Assembly (NCBI RefSeq): GCF_005473905.2
Contig: NZ_CP061336.1
Location: 1 to 64,000, forward strand
DNA: 64,000 nucleotides
Direction: 5' to 3'
Source: Ruminiclostridium herbifermentans
GTDB taxonomy: Bacteria > Bacillota > Clostridia > Acetivibrionales > DSM-1351
Each line of letters starts with the position of its first letter. The first letter of the stretch is position 1. The notes beneath the pieces are model-generated. The model was not told the DNA's origin, made no database searches, and saw only the letters and a program-made list of their open reading frames with translations. The translations under genes and the position numbers were made by a program. Shown here in pieces: positions 20,810 through 30,147 of this stretch.

Positions 20810-20967
20810 GCAATAAATTAAAGGATAATACTATTAATAGTTTTGGTTTTATTGGTATATATTTGTAAATTGTTAATATATATTAAATAGCAGAATCATT
20901 TTGTTTGTTAGGTTATTTCATCTAAAAATACGAAATGTAATTTTTTTGAAATAGGGAGGATGGAGAA

Positions 20968-22536
20968 ATGTCTCTGGAATTGATAAAAGAGGCCTTTAAG
21001 GTAAATAATTTATTGGGTGAGGATACAATTCAGACAGTTATCGATAATGATATAATTGTTTCGGATACAAAGCCGGATATAGCCAGGGTATTACTTCTTG
21101 ATGGTGATGTTTTCATTACTGGTTGCGATACAGGTACTGATAGAGTAGTTACATCTGGTTGTATCGTATGTAAAATACTTTATATATCTGATGATGAATC
21201 AAAAAGCATAAAAGGAATTGTTTCAAATATTCCGTTTTCTGAAACAAGTGATATTCAAAATGTTAGAAGTGGAATGAAATGCAGAGCTAAGGCTGCAATA
21301 GAACACATGGATTATAACTTGATTAATGGGAGAAAGATAAACGTAAAGGCAATACTATCTAAAAATGTTAAAGTATATGACGAGATTGAAAGGGAAATAT
21401 CATGTGATATAACTGGAATAGATAATATTCAAGTTTTAAGAGAATCTGTTGTACTAAATACATTTTTAGGCAGCAATAAAGTTAATTTTATAATTAAAGA
21501 AGACTTAGAACTTCCAACTAGTAAACCTACCATTGGCGAAATTGTTAGAAATGATGTAAAAATATCAAATAAAGACTATAAAATTACTGATGGAAAGATA
21601 TTTGTAAATAGTGATATAAATATATCTACACTTTATGTTGCTGATGATGAAGAGAGAAGTCTGCAGTTCATGGAAAATGAATTGGTTTTCAATCAATTTG
21701 TTGAATTAGAAAATGTGGACGAAGACACAATTTTGGATATTGACTATGAATTGATTGACTACAAAATTGATGCTGTTGAGGATACGGACGGAGAATTAAG
21801 ATTAATTAGAGCAGAAATAGCATTAAATATTTATGCTCAAGGAGTATGTCAAAAAACAATAGAGGTTCTATCTGATGCTTATAGCACCAATTCAAGGATT
21901 AATTTAGAGAGGCAGCAGATAAATATAGATGAACTTTTTTCTGAAAACAGAAGTCAAATAGTCATTAAAGATACTGTTGCTCTTGATGAATGTAATCCTA
22001 ATGTTTCAGAAATATTCAATGTTTTATGCAAGCATAGTGTTTCAGATAGTAGGATAGAAGATAATAAAATTATTATTGAGGGTTCGGTTGAAAATAATAT
22101 TTTATATTTAGCAAATAATGAAGAACAGCCAGTATTCTGCTTCAAAAAAGAAATACCCTTTACACATGAAATTGAAATAAAGGGAATTAGAAGTGATATG
22201 CCGTATGATATCTCATTAGAGGTGGAACATTGTAATTATAGCATGTTAACCTCTGATCAGGTTGAAATTAGAAATGTTTTAGGGGTAAGCACAAAGGTTC
22301 AATCTAAGAAAAATATACCAATAATTAATAAGGCAATTGAGAATCTTATAGATGATAAAAAGCAGTTATCTCTCCCAAGTATAATTGTGTATATTACACA
22401 ACCAGGGGACAGTTTGTGGAAAATAGCAAAGAAATATGGAACAACTGTGGATGAATTGATGAAGATAAATAATCTTTCTGAAAATGATATATTAATGCCC
22501 GGACAGCAAATTCTAATTCTCAAAAAAGCAGTTTAA
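20968..22536 (+). CDS. sipL: SipL-type spore protein (DUF3794 repeats plus LysM)
   Basis: A 522-residue protein with repeated DUF3794 (SPOCS) domains, recognisable by blocks such as VSDTKPDIARVLLLDG, LPTSKPTIGEIVRNDVKIS and DECNPNVSEIFNV, and one C-terminal LysM domain (about 475-519: ITQPGDSLWKIAKKYGTTVD). Length and plan match Clostridioides difficile SipL (521 residues), whose LysM domain binds SpoIVA and is needed to encase the forespore with coat. Placement between veg and ispE is also the C. difficile order as I recall it. GGGAGGATGG precedes the ATG. It is probably expressed in the mother cell during sporulation; I could not identify its promoter. Confidence 0.87.
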   Translation: MSLELIKEAFKVNNLLGEDTIQTVIDNDIIVSDTKPDIARVLLLDGDVFITGCDTGTDRVVTSGCIVCKILYISDDESKSIKGIVSNIPFSETSDIQNVRSGMKCRAKAAIEHMDYNLINGRKINVKAILSKNVKVYDEIEREISCDITGIDNIQVLRESVVLNTFLGSNKVNFIIKEDLELPTSKPTIGEIVRNDVKISNKDYKITDGKIFVNSDINISTLYVADDEERSLQFMENELVFNQFVELENVDEDTILDIDYELIDYKIDAVEDTDGELRLIRAEIALNIYAQGVCQKTIEVLSDAYSTNSRINLERQQINIDELFSENRSQIVIKDTVALDECNPNVSEIFNVLCKHSVSDSRIEDNKIIIEGSVENNILYLANNEEQPVFCFKKEIPFTHEIEIKGIRSDMPYDISLEVEHCNYSMLTSDQVEIRNVLGVSTKVQSKKNIPIINKAIENLIDDKKQLSLPSIIVYITQPGDSLWKIAKKYGTTVDELMKINNLSENDILMPGQQILILKKAV

Positions 22537-22561
22537 TTAATAAATATACATAATATTTAAT

Positions 22562-22598
22562 AAAAAAGGCTCTTGACAAATAATCAAGAGCTTTTTTT
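22562..22598 (+). terminator. terminator of sipL
   Basis: GCTCTTGA (22569-22576) pairs with TCAAGAGC (22584-22591), flanked by A-run and T7: a classic intrinsic terminator. Confidence 0.93.
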
Positions 22599-22735
22599 AT
22601 TGAATATTTATATGTATTTTTATTAAAAAAATTTATATGCTGTTTAGTTGTAAACCACATGATTATTGATTTTTATTGATATTAAAATGTATATTGTATA
22701 TAATATACTTAAATAATAAACAAAGGATTATATAG

Positions 22736-23581
22736 ATGATTTCATTAGAGGCACATGCTAAGATAAATTTATCTTTGGATGTATTAAATAAAAGAGACGA
22801 TGGCTACCATAATCTAAGAATGATTATGCAAACTGTACAGTTACATGATACTATATCTATTGAAAAAATTCCATCAGGAGTTGAAATAGATTGTGTTGCT
22901 TCATATGTTCCAAATAATAGTTCAAATATAGCCTGTAAGGCAGCAGAGGCTATGATTAGCAAATATAATTTAAATGCTGGTGTAAGGATTAAAATAGATA
23001 AAAGAATACCTGTTGCTGCAGGACTTGCTGGAGGGAGTGCAGATGCTGCAGCAGTAATTAAGGGTATTAATACTCTTTTTAACCTTGGCATTTCCCAAAA
23101 TGAGCTAATGGAAACAGGAAGTACTATAGGTGCAGATGTGCCATACTGTATTATGGGCGGTACTGCTTTAGCAGAAGGAAAAGGGGAAGAACTTACATCC
23201 ATATCCTTACTTAAGGATGTCCCAATTTTGATTGTAAAGCCTAGAATAGGTGTGTCAACTGCTTGGGTTTATAAAAACTTAAATTTAGATAAGATTGTTG
23301 ATAGGCCTAATACAGAGGCTCTTATTTCTGCAATTCAAAATAGAGATATCAGCTTTATTGCCCAAAATATGAGAAATGTATTAGAGAGTGTAACAGTAAT
23401 AAAGCACCCAATAATTAAAAAGATTAAAAAAAATCTCTTAGAAGAAGGCGCTATCGGAAGTATGATGAGTGGAAGCGGACCTTCGGTTTTTGGTATATTT
23501 GATGATAAGAATAAGGCTATAAGTGCTTATAATAAAATAAAAAAAAGTAAGAATGAATGCATTTTAACTTTTACAATATAG
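22736..23581 (+). CDS. ispE: 4-diphosphocytidyl-2-C-methyl-D-erythritol kinase
   Basis: IspE phosphorylates CDP-methylerythritol in the non-mevalonate isoprenoid pathway. The 281-residue GHMP kinase has the substrate motif AHAKINLSLDV with Lys9, the glycine-rich ATP loop PVAAGLAGGSADAAA at 92-106, catalytic Asp134 in GADVPYC, and the C-terminal GSMMSGSGPSVFG motif. AAAGGAT lies before the ATG. It follows sipL and precedes a GntR regulator, a clostridial arrangement. Confidence 0.96.
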   Translation: MISLEAHAKINLSLDVLNKRDDGYHNLRMIMQTVQLHDTISIEKIPSGVEIDCVASYVPNNSSNIACKAAEAMISKYNLNAGVRIKIDKRIPVAAGLAGGSADAAAVIKGINTLFNLGISQNELMETGSTIGADVPYCIMGGTALAEGKGEELTSISLLKDVPILIVKPRIGVSTAWVYKNLNLDKIVDRPNTEALISAIQNRDISFIAQNMRNVLESVTVIKHPIIKKIKKNLLEEGAIGSMMSGSGPSVFGIFDDKNKAISAYNKIKKSKNECILTFTI

Positions 23582-23788
23582 ATTCTTAATCGAAACTTAG
23601 TAATAATAATTGCCCTGATGGAGACTATTTAGGTTTGCTTGAAAAATGCGATGTTTAAAATTCCTGCATTAATTGTTCTCTTAGAAAGCTGAGAGCAGCT
23701 TTTTGCGCATTTAGAAATTCAGGCAATAACCATAAAATTTAAATTTACTATATTTTAGTGCCCAAATGAGGCCGTGGAGGTTATGAGA

Positions 23789-24469
23789 ATGGCAGGTAAA
23801 TTATCAAAAATTAATTTAAATGACTATAAGCCATTGAGAGAGGTAATATTTAATTCATTAAGAGAGGCTATAATTATTGGTGAACTAAGACCTGGAGAGA
23901 GGCTAATGGAGGTTCAGCTTGCTGAAAAAATGGGTGTCAGCAGAACACCGGTAAGAGAAGCTATACGTAAGTTAGAACTTGAAGGGCTTGTAAATATGAT
24001 ACCAAGAAAGGGTGCTCATGTTGCTGAACTTTCAGTAAAGGACATTATGGATGTTTTAGAAGTAAGAGCGTCCCTAGATGGGTTAGCAACAGCACTTGCT
24101 GCTGAAAGAATAACAGATGATGAATTAAAGGAGTTAAGGTACATTAATGGGCAATTTGCCTCATATATTGAAAAAGAGAACATTAATAGTTCTATTAAAA
24201 AGGATGTAGAATTCCATGATATTATATATAAAGCATCTAGAAATGATAAGTTGATAGCTATTCTAAATAATCTTAGGGAGCAAGTTCAGAGATTTAGAGT
24301 TATTTATATAAAGGATTACAGCAGTCCAAAAAATCTGATAAAAGAGCATAATGATATTTTTGCGGCAATGGAATCTAGAAATCCAGAAGCAGCAAGAAGT
24401 CTTGCAAAAGCACATATTGTTAATCAAGAAGCTACAATTTTGAATTCCTTAAAAATACAGAAAAAATAG
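23789..24469 (+). CDS. GntR-family transcriptional regulator (FCD type)
   Basis: A 226-residue regulator with an N-terminal winged helix (LREAIIIGELRPGERLMEVQ, then MGVSRTPVREAIRKLELEGL) and a C-terminal all-helical FCD effector domain containing the Asp/Arg pattern VLEVRASLDG and a later FHDIIY. The open frame includes GTG 23774 and ATG 23783, but GGAGG at 23776-23780 best fits ATG 23789. FadR/FCD regulators usually bind a carboxylate and repress a metabolic operon; no obvious target is adjacent, and association with ispE is frequent in clostridia. The effector is unknown. Confidence 0.9.
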   Translation: MAGKLSKINLNDYKPLREVIFNSLREAIIIGELRPGERLMEVQLAEKMGVSRTPVREAIRKLELEGLVNMIPRKGAHVAELSVKDIMDVLEVRASLDGLATALAAERITDDELKELRYINGQFASYIEKENINSSIKKDVEFHDIIYKASRNDKLIAILNNLREQVQRFRVIYIKDYSSPKNLIKEHNDIFAAMESRNPEAARSLAKAHIVNQEATILNSLKIQKK

Positions 24470-24612
24470 GATGTTTTCAGCTAAGTTAGCAGACATTTTT
24501 AGAATTATTGTATATAATTATTATGAATACAAAAATATATATTTATAAATTATTAAAATATATTATTAATGTATTCTATATATACAAAATAATTTTAAAA
24601 GGATAAGCAAAA

Positions 24613-26220
24613 ATGTGGTTTAACGAATTTTTATCAAAATACAAGTCTGGCATTTCACATGAATTTTTATTTTATTTCAATGTTAAAGATATGATGGACA
24701 ATACTAGAAATTTCTTTAGATACATAGACGATGAATTTATTAAACAGAGAAATTTCGGTATTGTCGCTTTCTATGACATATCAAGAGGACTAACTTTCTT
24801 AGAACCTGCTATGGAGCGAGAATTCATCAAAATTGCAGGTAATGAGGTGGCAAATTTATTTCATACTCTTCCATCTAGGATATTCCCTTTTATTGATATA
24901 GCTTTAAGAAATACAAAAATGGCTTTGTTTATAGATCATGCTGAAAAGATTGTTCCTGCAGGAGATATTGGAAGTATGACACTTGAAGAAAGAATGGCTC
25001 TTATTTGGTTATCTGAATGGTCTGTTAATTCAAGAATTTCTGCTGTTGGAAGTACAATATTTATGCTTGCAGACAATCTGGCAGGGATTAGTCATGAGTT
25101 TTTAAAGTCTGCCTATAGAATAGAACCTATTTTAGTTGAGCTTCCAAATGAAGCAGAAAGGAAGAGCTATATTGAGTATTTGTTGAAGGATAAGGAAATC
25201 AAGTCAGAGATATCTGTAGATGAATTTGCGAAGCTATCATCAGGTTTGAACAGAAAAAGCATAAAGGATATTAAGCTCAAAGCTGAGGCAGAGGGAGTCC
25301 CTATTAGCTTTGATTTTATAAAAGAAAAGAAACATGATGTGCTAAAGAAGGAATATGGAGATGTTTTAGATTTTATATATCCAGAAATAGGCTTTGAAAA
25401 TTTGGGTGGTATGGAATTTGCTAAAACCTATTTAAATAAAAATATTATTGAGCCAATACGCAGGGGTGATTTAAGAAGGGTTCCAATGGGAATACTTTTA
25501 TGTGGACCCTCCGGTACCGGAAAGACTCTTTTAGTTGAAGCGTTGGCTAAAGCAAGTGGTTTTAATTGCGTAAAAATAGATATGTCAAGAATTTTAGGAC
25601 AATATGTTGGAGAAAGTGAGAAAAACTTTAAGAAGTGTCTGCTAGGAGCCAAATCACAGGAGCCGGTAATTGTCTTTGTTGATGAAATTGATACAGCTTT
25701 CAGGCGCGGAGATTCTGGAGATAGTGGAGTAAGCAGGAATATTTTTAGTGAATTTTTGCAGTTTACAAGTAATACTAATAATAGGGGTAAAATAATTTTT
25801 ATTGCAGCAACAAATAGACCAGACCTTATTGATGCGGCATTAAAAAGAGCTGGAAGGTTTGATAAAAAGATTCCTATACTTTTGCCAGAGGTAGAAGAAC
25901 GTGCTGAAATTTTCAAAATAATCATAAAGAAATATGGAATAGAAACAAATATACAGGATTTTCTATCTATTTCAAAATTAGCAGAGAATTATACTGGAGC
26001 AGAAATTGATACAGTAGTTAGAAAAGCATATGAAATTGCATGTAACAAAAAGGAAGAAAATCCTGTAATAACTGGACCAATTCTTAAAGAAGCGCTTAAG
26101 AAATGCAGACCTAGCACAAAGGATGTACAGTTTATGACAGAACTTGCAATTGCAGAGTGCGATGATATAGATTTATTACCTAAAAAGTACTGGCATATAT
26201 TTGAAAATACATTAAAATAA
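24613..26220 (+). CDS. Vps4/CDC48-like AAA+ ATPase
   Basis: A 535-residue protein with two related halves. The N-terminal half (about 1-220) resembles a degenerate AAA domain: no Walker A, but a Walker-B-like MALFIDHAEKI. The C-terminal half is a full classic AAA module: NLGGMEFAKTYL entry, Walker A GPSGTGKT at 298-305, Walker B VFVDEID at 354-360, and the second region of homology AATNRPDLIDAALKRAGRFD with its arginine fingers, then a small helical lid. This is the unfoldase/disassembly type (Vps4, CDC48, Ycf46) rather than a sigma-54 activator. The PspA gene follows by 130 bases, suggesting an ESCRT-like pairing (inference). Confidence 0.88.
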   Translation: MWFNEFLSKYKSGISHEFLFYFNVKDMMDNTRNFFRYIDDEFIKQRNFGIVAFYDISRGLTFLEPAMEREFIKIAGNEVANLFHTLPSRIFPFIDIALRNTKMALFIDHAEKIVPAGDIGSMTLEERMALIWLSEWSVNSRISAVGSTIFMLADNLAGISHEFLKSAYRIEPILVELPNEAERKSYIEYLLKDKEIKSEISVDEFAKLSSGLNRKSIKDIKLKAEAEGVPISFDFIKEKKHDVLKKEYGDVLDFIYPEIGFENLGGMEFAKTYLNKNIIEPIRRGDLRRVPMGILLCGPSGTGKTLLVEALAKASGFNCVKIDMSRILGQYVGESEKNFKKCLLGAKSQEPVIVFVDEIDTAFRRGDSGDSGVSRNIFSEFLQFTSNTNNRGKIIFIAATNRPDLIDAALKRAGRFDKKIPILLPEVEERAEIFKIIIKKYGIETNIQDFLSISKLAENYTGAEIDTVVRKAYEIACNKKEENPVITGPILKEALKKCRPSTKDVQFMTELAIAECDDIDLLPKKYWHIFENTLK

Positions 26221-26350
26221 CTGGATTTACAAGTTTTAATTATTTTATTATTTACATTGTATTAGTTTTATTATAAATTAGTTGTATAGGGTATTTTTAT
26301 AAAATAAAGAACTATTTTTCAGAACATTTAAATATTCAAGGAGGTAGTAT

Positions 26351-27082
26351 ATGGGTTTATTTAGTAGACTTGGACAAATGGTAAGGGGTTTCTTCGGATT
26401 ATTTGTTGGTAATTTGGAAGATAAAAATCCAGAAGCTTTGTTTGAAGATATCAAAAATCAGATTAATAAAGCTAGACGTGAGGCTGAAAATCAGATATTA
26501 GAGATTCAAACTAGTGCTGAAATGATAAAGATAGAGATGAAAACAGCCGAAAAAAACTTAAATGCTATTAAAGCAAGAGTTGAAGCTGCTCAAAGAGCTG
26601 GGGATAAAGAACTTTTAGTTGAACTATTAGTGCAGGAAGAAGAGTATCAGACTGTTTATGAAACCCATAAAGCTACTTATGACAATGCCATGATTCAAGT
26701 TGACAAGATACGTGAAGACTACAAGATTTTTGAATCTGAAATGAATGCGAAATTAAATGAGCTTAAGACCTTAAAGTCACAGGCTAAAATGGCTAATTTA
26801 CGTGAAAATATTAATTCTGTTAATTCTCAATATACATCAAAAAATAGCCGTATTGGTAGTGTGAATGAAAATCTCGACAGAGCCCGTGAAATTGTAAATA
26901 AAAAGACTGCAAGAGCAAATGCAATGGAATCACTCAATCAGGACAATATGGATATGAAGCTTAAGAGACTTGATATGAATTCTGCAAGAGACAGGGCAAA
27001 AGCAAGAGCAGAGGCTATGTTGGGCGGAGACAATGGTGGCTTTGAAGTTAAGGAAAAAACAGAAAATAAGTTGTCAAATTAA
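26351..27082 (+). CDS. pspA: PspA/IM30 (ESCRT-III superfamily) protein
   Basis: A 243-residue, almost entirely helical protein. It starts with an amphipathic MGLFSRLGQMVRGFFGLFVG, as PspA and Vipp1 do, then a long charged coiled-coil hairpin (about 30-145), a short break and a C-terminal helix with the RARAEAMLGG motif. PspA proteins polymerise on stressed membranes and belong to the ESCRT-III superfamily. GGAGG stands nine bases before the ATG. The preceding AAA+ ATPase and the following membrane coiled-coil protein suggest a dedicated remodelling set. Confidence 0.88.
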   Translation: MGLFSRLGQMVRGFFGLFVGNLEDKNPEALFEDIKNQINKARREAENQILEIQTSAEMIKIEMKTAEKNLNAIKARVEAAQRAGDKELLVELLVQEEEYQTVYETHKATYDNAMIQVDKIREDYKIFESEMNAKLNELKTLKSQAKMANLRENINSVNSQYTSKNSRIGSVNENLDRAREIVNKKTARANAMESLNQDNMDMKLKRLDMNSARDRAKARAEAMLGGDNGGFEVKEKTENKLSN

Positions 27083-27105
27083 TTCTAAGTATTGGAAGTT
27101 TGTAT

Positions 27106-27597
27106 ATGGATAAAAATATTAGAAAAGCAAATGTTTCAGATTTGGCACGGATTACTGATATATACAATTGGGCAGTTGAGAACACAACTGCCTCATTTGA
27201 TATTAACTCTCATACAATAGAGCAAAGAACTGAGTGGTTTGCAGAACATGATGATAGACACCCATTAATTGTTTATGAGTTAGAAGGAAAAGTTGTAGGG
27301 TATGCAAGCTTATCTGAATTTAGAAGCAAAGAAGCATATGATAGTACTTGTGAGATGTCTGTTTACGTTGACCACGAGTATCATAACCGTGGTATAGGTA
27401 AAGCCCTTATTGAGGAAATTATTAAACTTGGCAAAGATAATGGTTTTCATGTTATTATTTCAGTTATTTCTGCCGACAATTATATTAGTATAGAGATTCA
27501 CAAAAAATTTGGATTTGTGCTTTGTGGTGATATTAAGCAGGTTGCTTTTAAGTTTGGAAGATATTTAGATTGTTTATTCTATCAGCTTTTTATTTAA
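27106..27597 (+). CDS. GNAT acetyltransferase, phosphinothricin-type
   Basis: A 163-residue GNAT N-acetyltransferase. NIRKANVSDLARITDIYNWA and the following TASFD resemble the Pat/YwnH group; motif A is VDHEYHNRGIGKALIEEII, followed by a SVISADNYISIEIHKKFGF block typical of the family. The start is ATG 27106, seven bases after GGAAG; the upstream in-frame TTG 27100 is too close. It probably acetylates an amine-containing small molecule. It is inserted between pspA (24-base gap) and a membrane coiled-coil gene; a functional tie to them is unproved. Confidence 0.87.
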   Translation: MDKNIRKANVSDLARITDIYNWAVENTTASFDINSHTIEQRTEWFAEHDDRHPLIVYELEGKVVGYASLSEFRSKEAYDSTCEMSVYVDHEYHNRGIGKALIEEIIKLGKDNGFHVIISVISADNYISIEIHKKFGFVLCGDIKQVAFKFGRYLDCLFYQLFI

Positions 27598-27631
27598 GAG
27601 TGATATAAAATAGAAGATAGTTGAGGGAAAT

Positions 27632-28456
27632 ATGAACGGAAATTTGTTTTTTAATGCTATTTTTAGATTTAGAAATTTTGCAACCTTAATAGTTTGGTTT
27701 TTGGTTGTTTATTTAGTTAGTGGTTCACTTGATATTCAGAGCTTAGGTTTTGGTACCGACGTAAACACATTGCTAACAGCTGCATATGGTTTAGGAGGCT
27801 TAACTTACCTTGGGATGGTTATCCAAAGTCTATTTAGCAGTAATTATAGAGAAGAAGTTAATATAAAGGAGAAGAAAAAAGAACTAAATAACTTAAATCG
27901 CCAGTGTTCAAAATTAGCATCTCAAGCAAGAGGGTCAATAACGCCTATTCAAAGGCAGAAGCTTAGGAAAATAATTCAGGATAAAGACGATATTTTAAAT
28001 TCTCTAAAAAGAGGAGATGAGCGTAATTACTTAAAGGAAAAAATAGTAGAAAAGAGTTTAAATTTAGTTATTTCATATATTAAGCTTATGACAAACTACT
28101 CTATAAGAATTAAAGAATTATCTGAACTTAATACTAAAGATATTATGAATAAAATAAACGCTAATAGAAGAAAATTAAGTTTCTTAAAAGATGAAAGAAT
28201 GATAGAAGACATAAAAAGCATTATAGAGATGGATGAAAACACTATTCAAAGAATAAAGGATGAAAAAAATGATCTAGAGAGAATTAGCGCTCGTTTAGAT
28301 TATATAGAAAGTATGCTCGGAATGTTTAAACATCAAATTATATCAAGTATTGAATCTGAGGAAATGGTTGAAAAATTAGAGACAGCAGTTAATGAAGCTA
28401 CAGCGCTAGATAGTGTATTACAAGAGCGAAGGAGAAATCAGATAAAATTGCACTAG
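27632..28456 (+). CDS. two-helix membrane protein with long coiled coil
   Basis: No family recognised. The 274-residue protein has two N-terminal membrane segments (about 12-32 and 44-68) and a cytoplasmic coiled-coil region to the end, rich in Lys/Glu and heptad-like Leu/Ile (for example ISARLDYIESMLGMFKHQI and VEKLETAVNEATALDSVLQE). The architecture, a short membrane anchor with a helical tail, would suit a membrane receptor or partner for the PspA polymer encoded two genes upstream (inference). GAGGGAAAT precedes the ATG. The gap to the acetyltransferase gene is 34 bases. Confidence 0.75.
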   Translation: MNGNLFFNAIFRFRNFATLIVWFLVVYLVSGSLDIQSLGFGTDVNTLLTAAYGLGGLTYLGMVIQSLFSSNYREEVNIKEKKKELNNLNRQCSKLASQARGSITPIQRQKLRKIIQDKDDILNSLKRGDERNYLKEKIVEKSLNLVISYIKLMTNYSIRIKELSELNTKDIMNKINANRRKLSFLKDERMIEDIKSIIEMDENTIQRIKDEKNDLERISARLDYIESMLGMFKHQIISSIESEEMVEKLETAVNEATALDSVLQERRRNQIKLH

Positions 28457-28523
28457 TATTATGTGGAAATAAAATATTTAGATACCGGCATTTGTAGATT
28501 TTACACATTTGAGGGGGCATAAT

Positions 28524-30101
28524 ATGGAAAATACCATTATATATTCTTCTCCGTACATAGAAATAAGCAAAAGCGGCGATGGCTATTACATACAATCATT
28601 CAAGAAAGGATTAAGTGTTGGAGAGTTTAATAAAATATTAAATTCTTTCCCTGAAATACAGATCTCAAATTTTGTTGTTATAAAAGAAGCCTTGGTATTT
28701 GCTCCACAAGAACCGCGTAGATTTGGTTCAACAAAAGAAAAGATAAAAGTAGAGGTCTCTGGAGATAAATTAAAAGCATATGTTACAATATATGCGGATA
28801 AAAGTGAGTTAACAGGACCTGACATTATTACAAAAATAGTAGAAAAATTAAATGAAAAGGGTATCATTTATGGAATTAAAAGTGACGCATTTTTAAATTT
28901 AGTTCCCAATCAACCAATACTAATAGCCGAAGGCCTAGTTCCTATTCCAGGTAAAGATTCTATTAATAAAATGTATAAATTAAAAGAGGTTAGGCCTGAA
29001 ATAAAAGAAGATGGAAATGTTGATCATTATGAGTTAAATCTGATTAATATGGTTAAAGAAGGGGATTGGCTAGGAGAAAGAATTGATGCCGATGAAGGTA
29101 AGGAAGGCAGAAATGTTTTTGGAGATCCTTTAAAGCCATTACCAGGTAAAAATTATCCACTTTTGTATGATAAAAATTCAGTTAGAGAAGTGGTTGAAGG
29201 AAATAAAACTGTTTTATATGCAAAGAGAAGTGGTGCCGTATTTTTTCAAGGAGATAGAATAGGAGTATCCAATCATCTTGAAATAGAAGAAAATGTAGGT
29301 GTTAAGACGGGAAATGTCAATTTTGATGGTTTTCTTACTGTAAAGGGCACTGTTGAAGACAATTTTTCTATAGCCTCTACAAAGGATATAGAAATTCTAA
29401 GTGAATATGGAGTAGGAAATGTAAAGGAAATTAAAAGCCATGAGGGGAATATTTACATAAAGGGTGGAATTGTTGGAAAAGGGAAAACAGTTATCAGATG
29501 CAAAAAAAATCTCTATATCAAATATGTAGCTGATGCTGATATATATTGTGATGAAAGTGTTCATGTGGGTTTCTATTGCTTAAATAGTAATATTACAGCT
29601 AAGGAAGTAATACTTGATTCAATGAAAGGGCAGATAATGGGAGGTACCATTAATGCTGAAGTAAGAGTAGTTACTGCAATTTTAGGTTCTTCAAGTGAAA
29701 AGCGAACCATCATAAAGGTTAAGGGATTTGATAGAAGTGATTATAAGGACAAGCTTGATGAGATATCTCACAATATAGATGAAATCAAGTTAGAAGTAAG
29801 TAAATGTAAACAACAGCTAGCTATTTTTGCAAATACATATGATTCTTGGCAAAATAGGAAGGCTGAATATGAAAAGATAGTCGCTCACTATAATGACCTT
29901 AAAATAGTTCTCTTAGAGTATGAAGAAAGTAGAAAAAAATTAATTAGCTATCTTCGAACAAAGGGTGAGGGTGAAATATCCATTCTAAAAAGAGCATTCC
30001 CAAATTCTATGATTGAAATAAAAGGTATTCAAAAAGAAATTCAAAAACCAGTAATTAGAGTAAGTTATTATTATAATGAAGGAACAATCAAGGAAATGTA
30101 A
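28524..30101 (+). CDS. FapA/DUF342 family protein
   Basis: A 525-residue DUF342 (FapA) protein. It has an N-terminal FapA domain, then the characteristic YELNLINMVKEGDWLGE and DADEGKEGRNVFGDPLKPLPGK, a right-handed beta-helix core with repeated V/G-rich strands (about 225-400), and a C-terminal coiled coil (about 405-480). Start ATG 28524 lies six bases after GAGGGGG; the upstream TTG 28509 overlaps that site. FapA proteins polymerise and localise at cell poles in some bacteria; a flagellar role is only annotation tradition. It lies in the same block as pspA and the GAF protein. Confidence 0.85.
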   Translation: MENTIIYSSPYIEISKSGDGYYIQSFKKGLSVGEFNKILNSFPEIQISNFVVIKEALVFAPQEPRRFGSTKEKIKVEVSGDKLKAYVTIYADKSELTGPDIITKIVEKLNEKGIIYGIKSDAFLNLVPNQPILIAEGLVPIPGKDSINKMYKLKEVRPEIKEDGNVDHYELNLINMVKEGDWLGERIDADEGKEGRNVFGDPLKPLPGKNYPLLYDKNSVREVVEGNKTVLYAKRSGAVFFQGDRIGVSNHLEIEENVGVKTGNVNFDGFLTVKGTVEDNFSIASTKDIEILSEYGVGNVKEIKSHEGNIYIKGGIVGKGKTVIRCKKNLYIKYVADADIYCDESVHVGFYCLNSNITAKEVILDSMKGQIMGGTINAEVRVVTAILGSSSEKRTIIKVKGFDRSDYKDKLDEISHNIDEIKLEVSKCKQQLAIFANTYDSWQNRKAEYEKIVAHYNDLKIVLLEYEESRKKLISYLRTKGEGEISILKRAFPNSMIEIKGIQKEIQKPVIRVSYYYNEGTIKEM

Positions 30102-30147
30102 ATATATTTTGTGAGATTAACTACTTAACTAATTGGAGGTAATTTAC

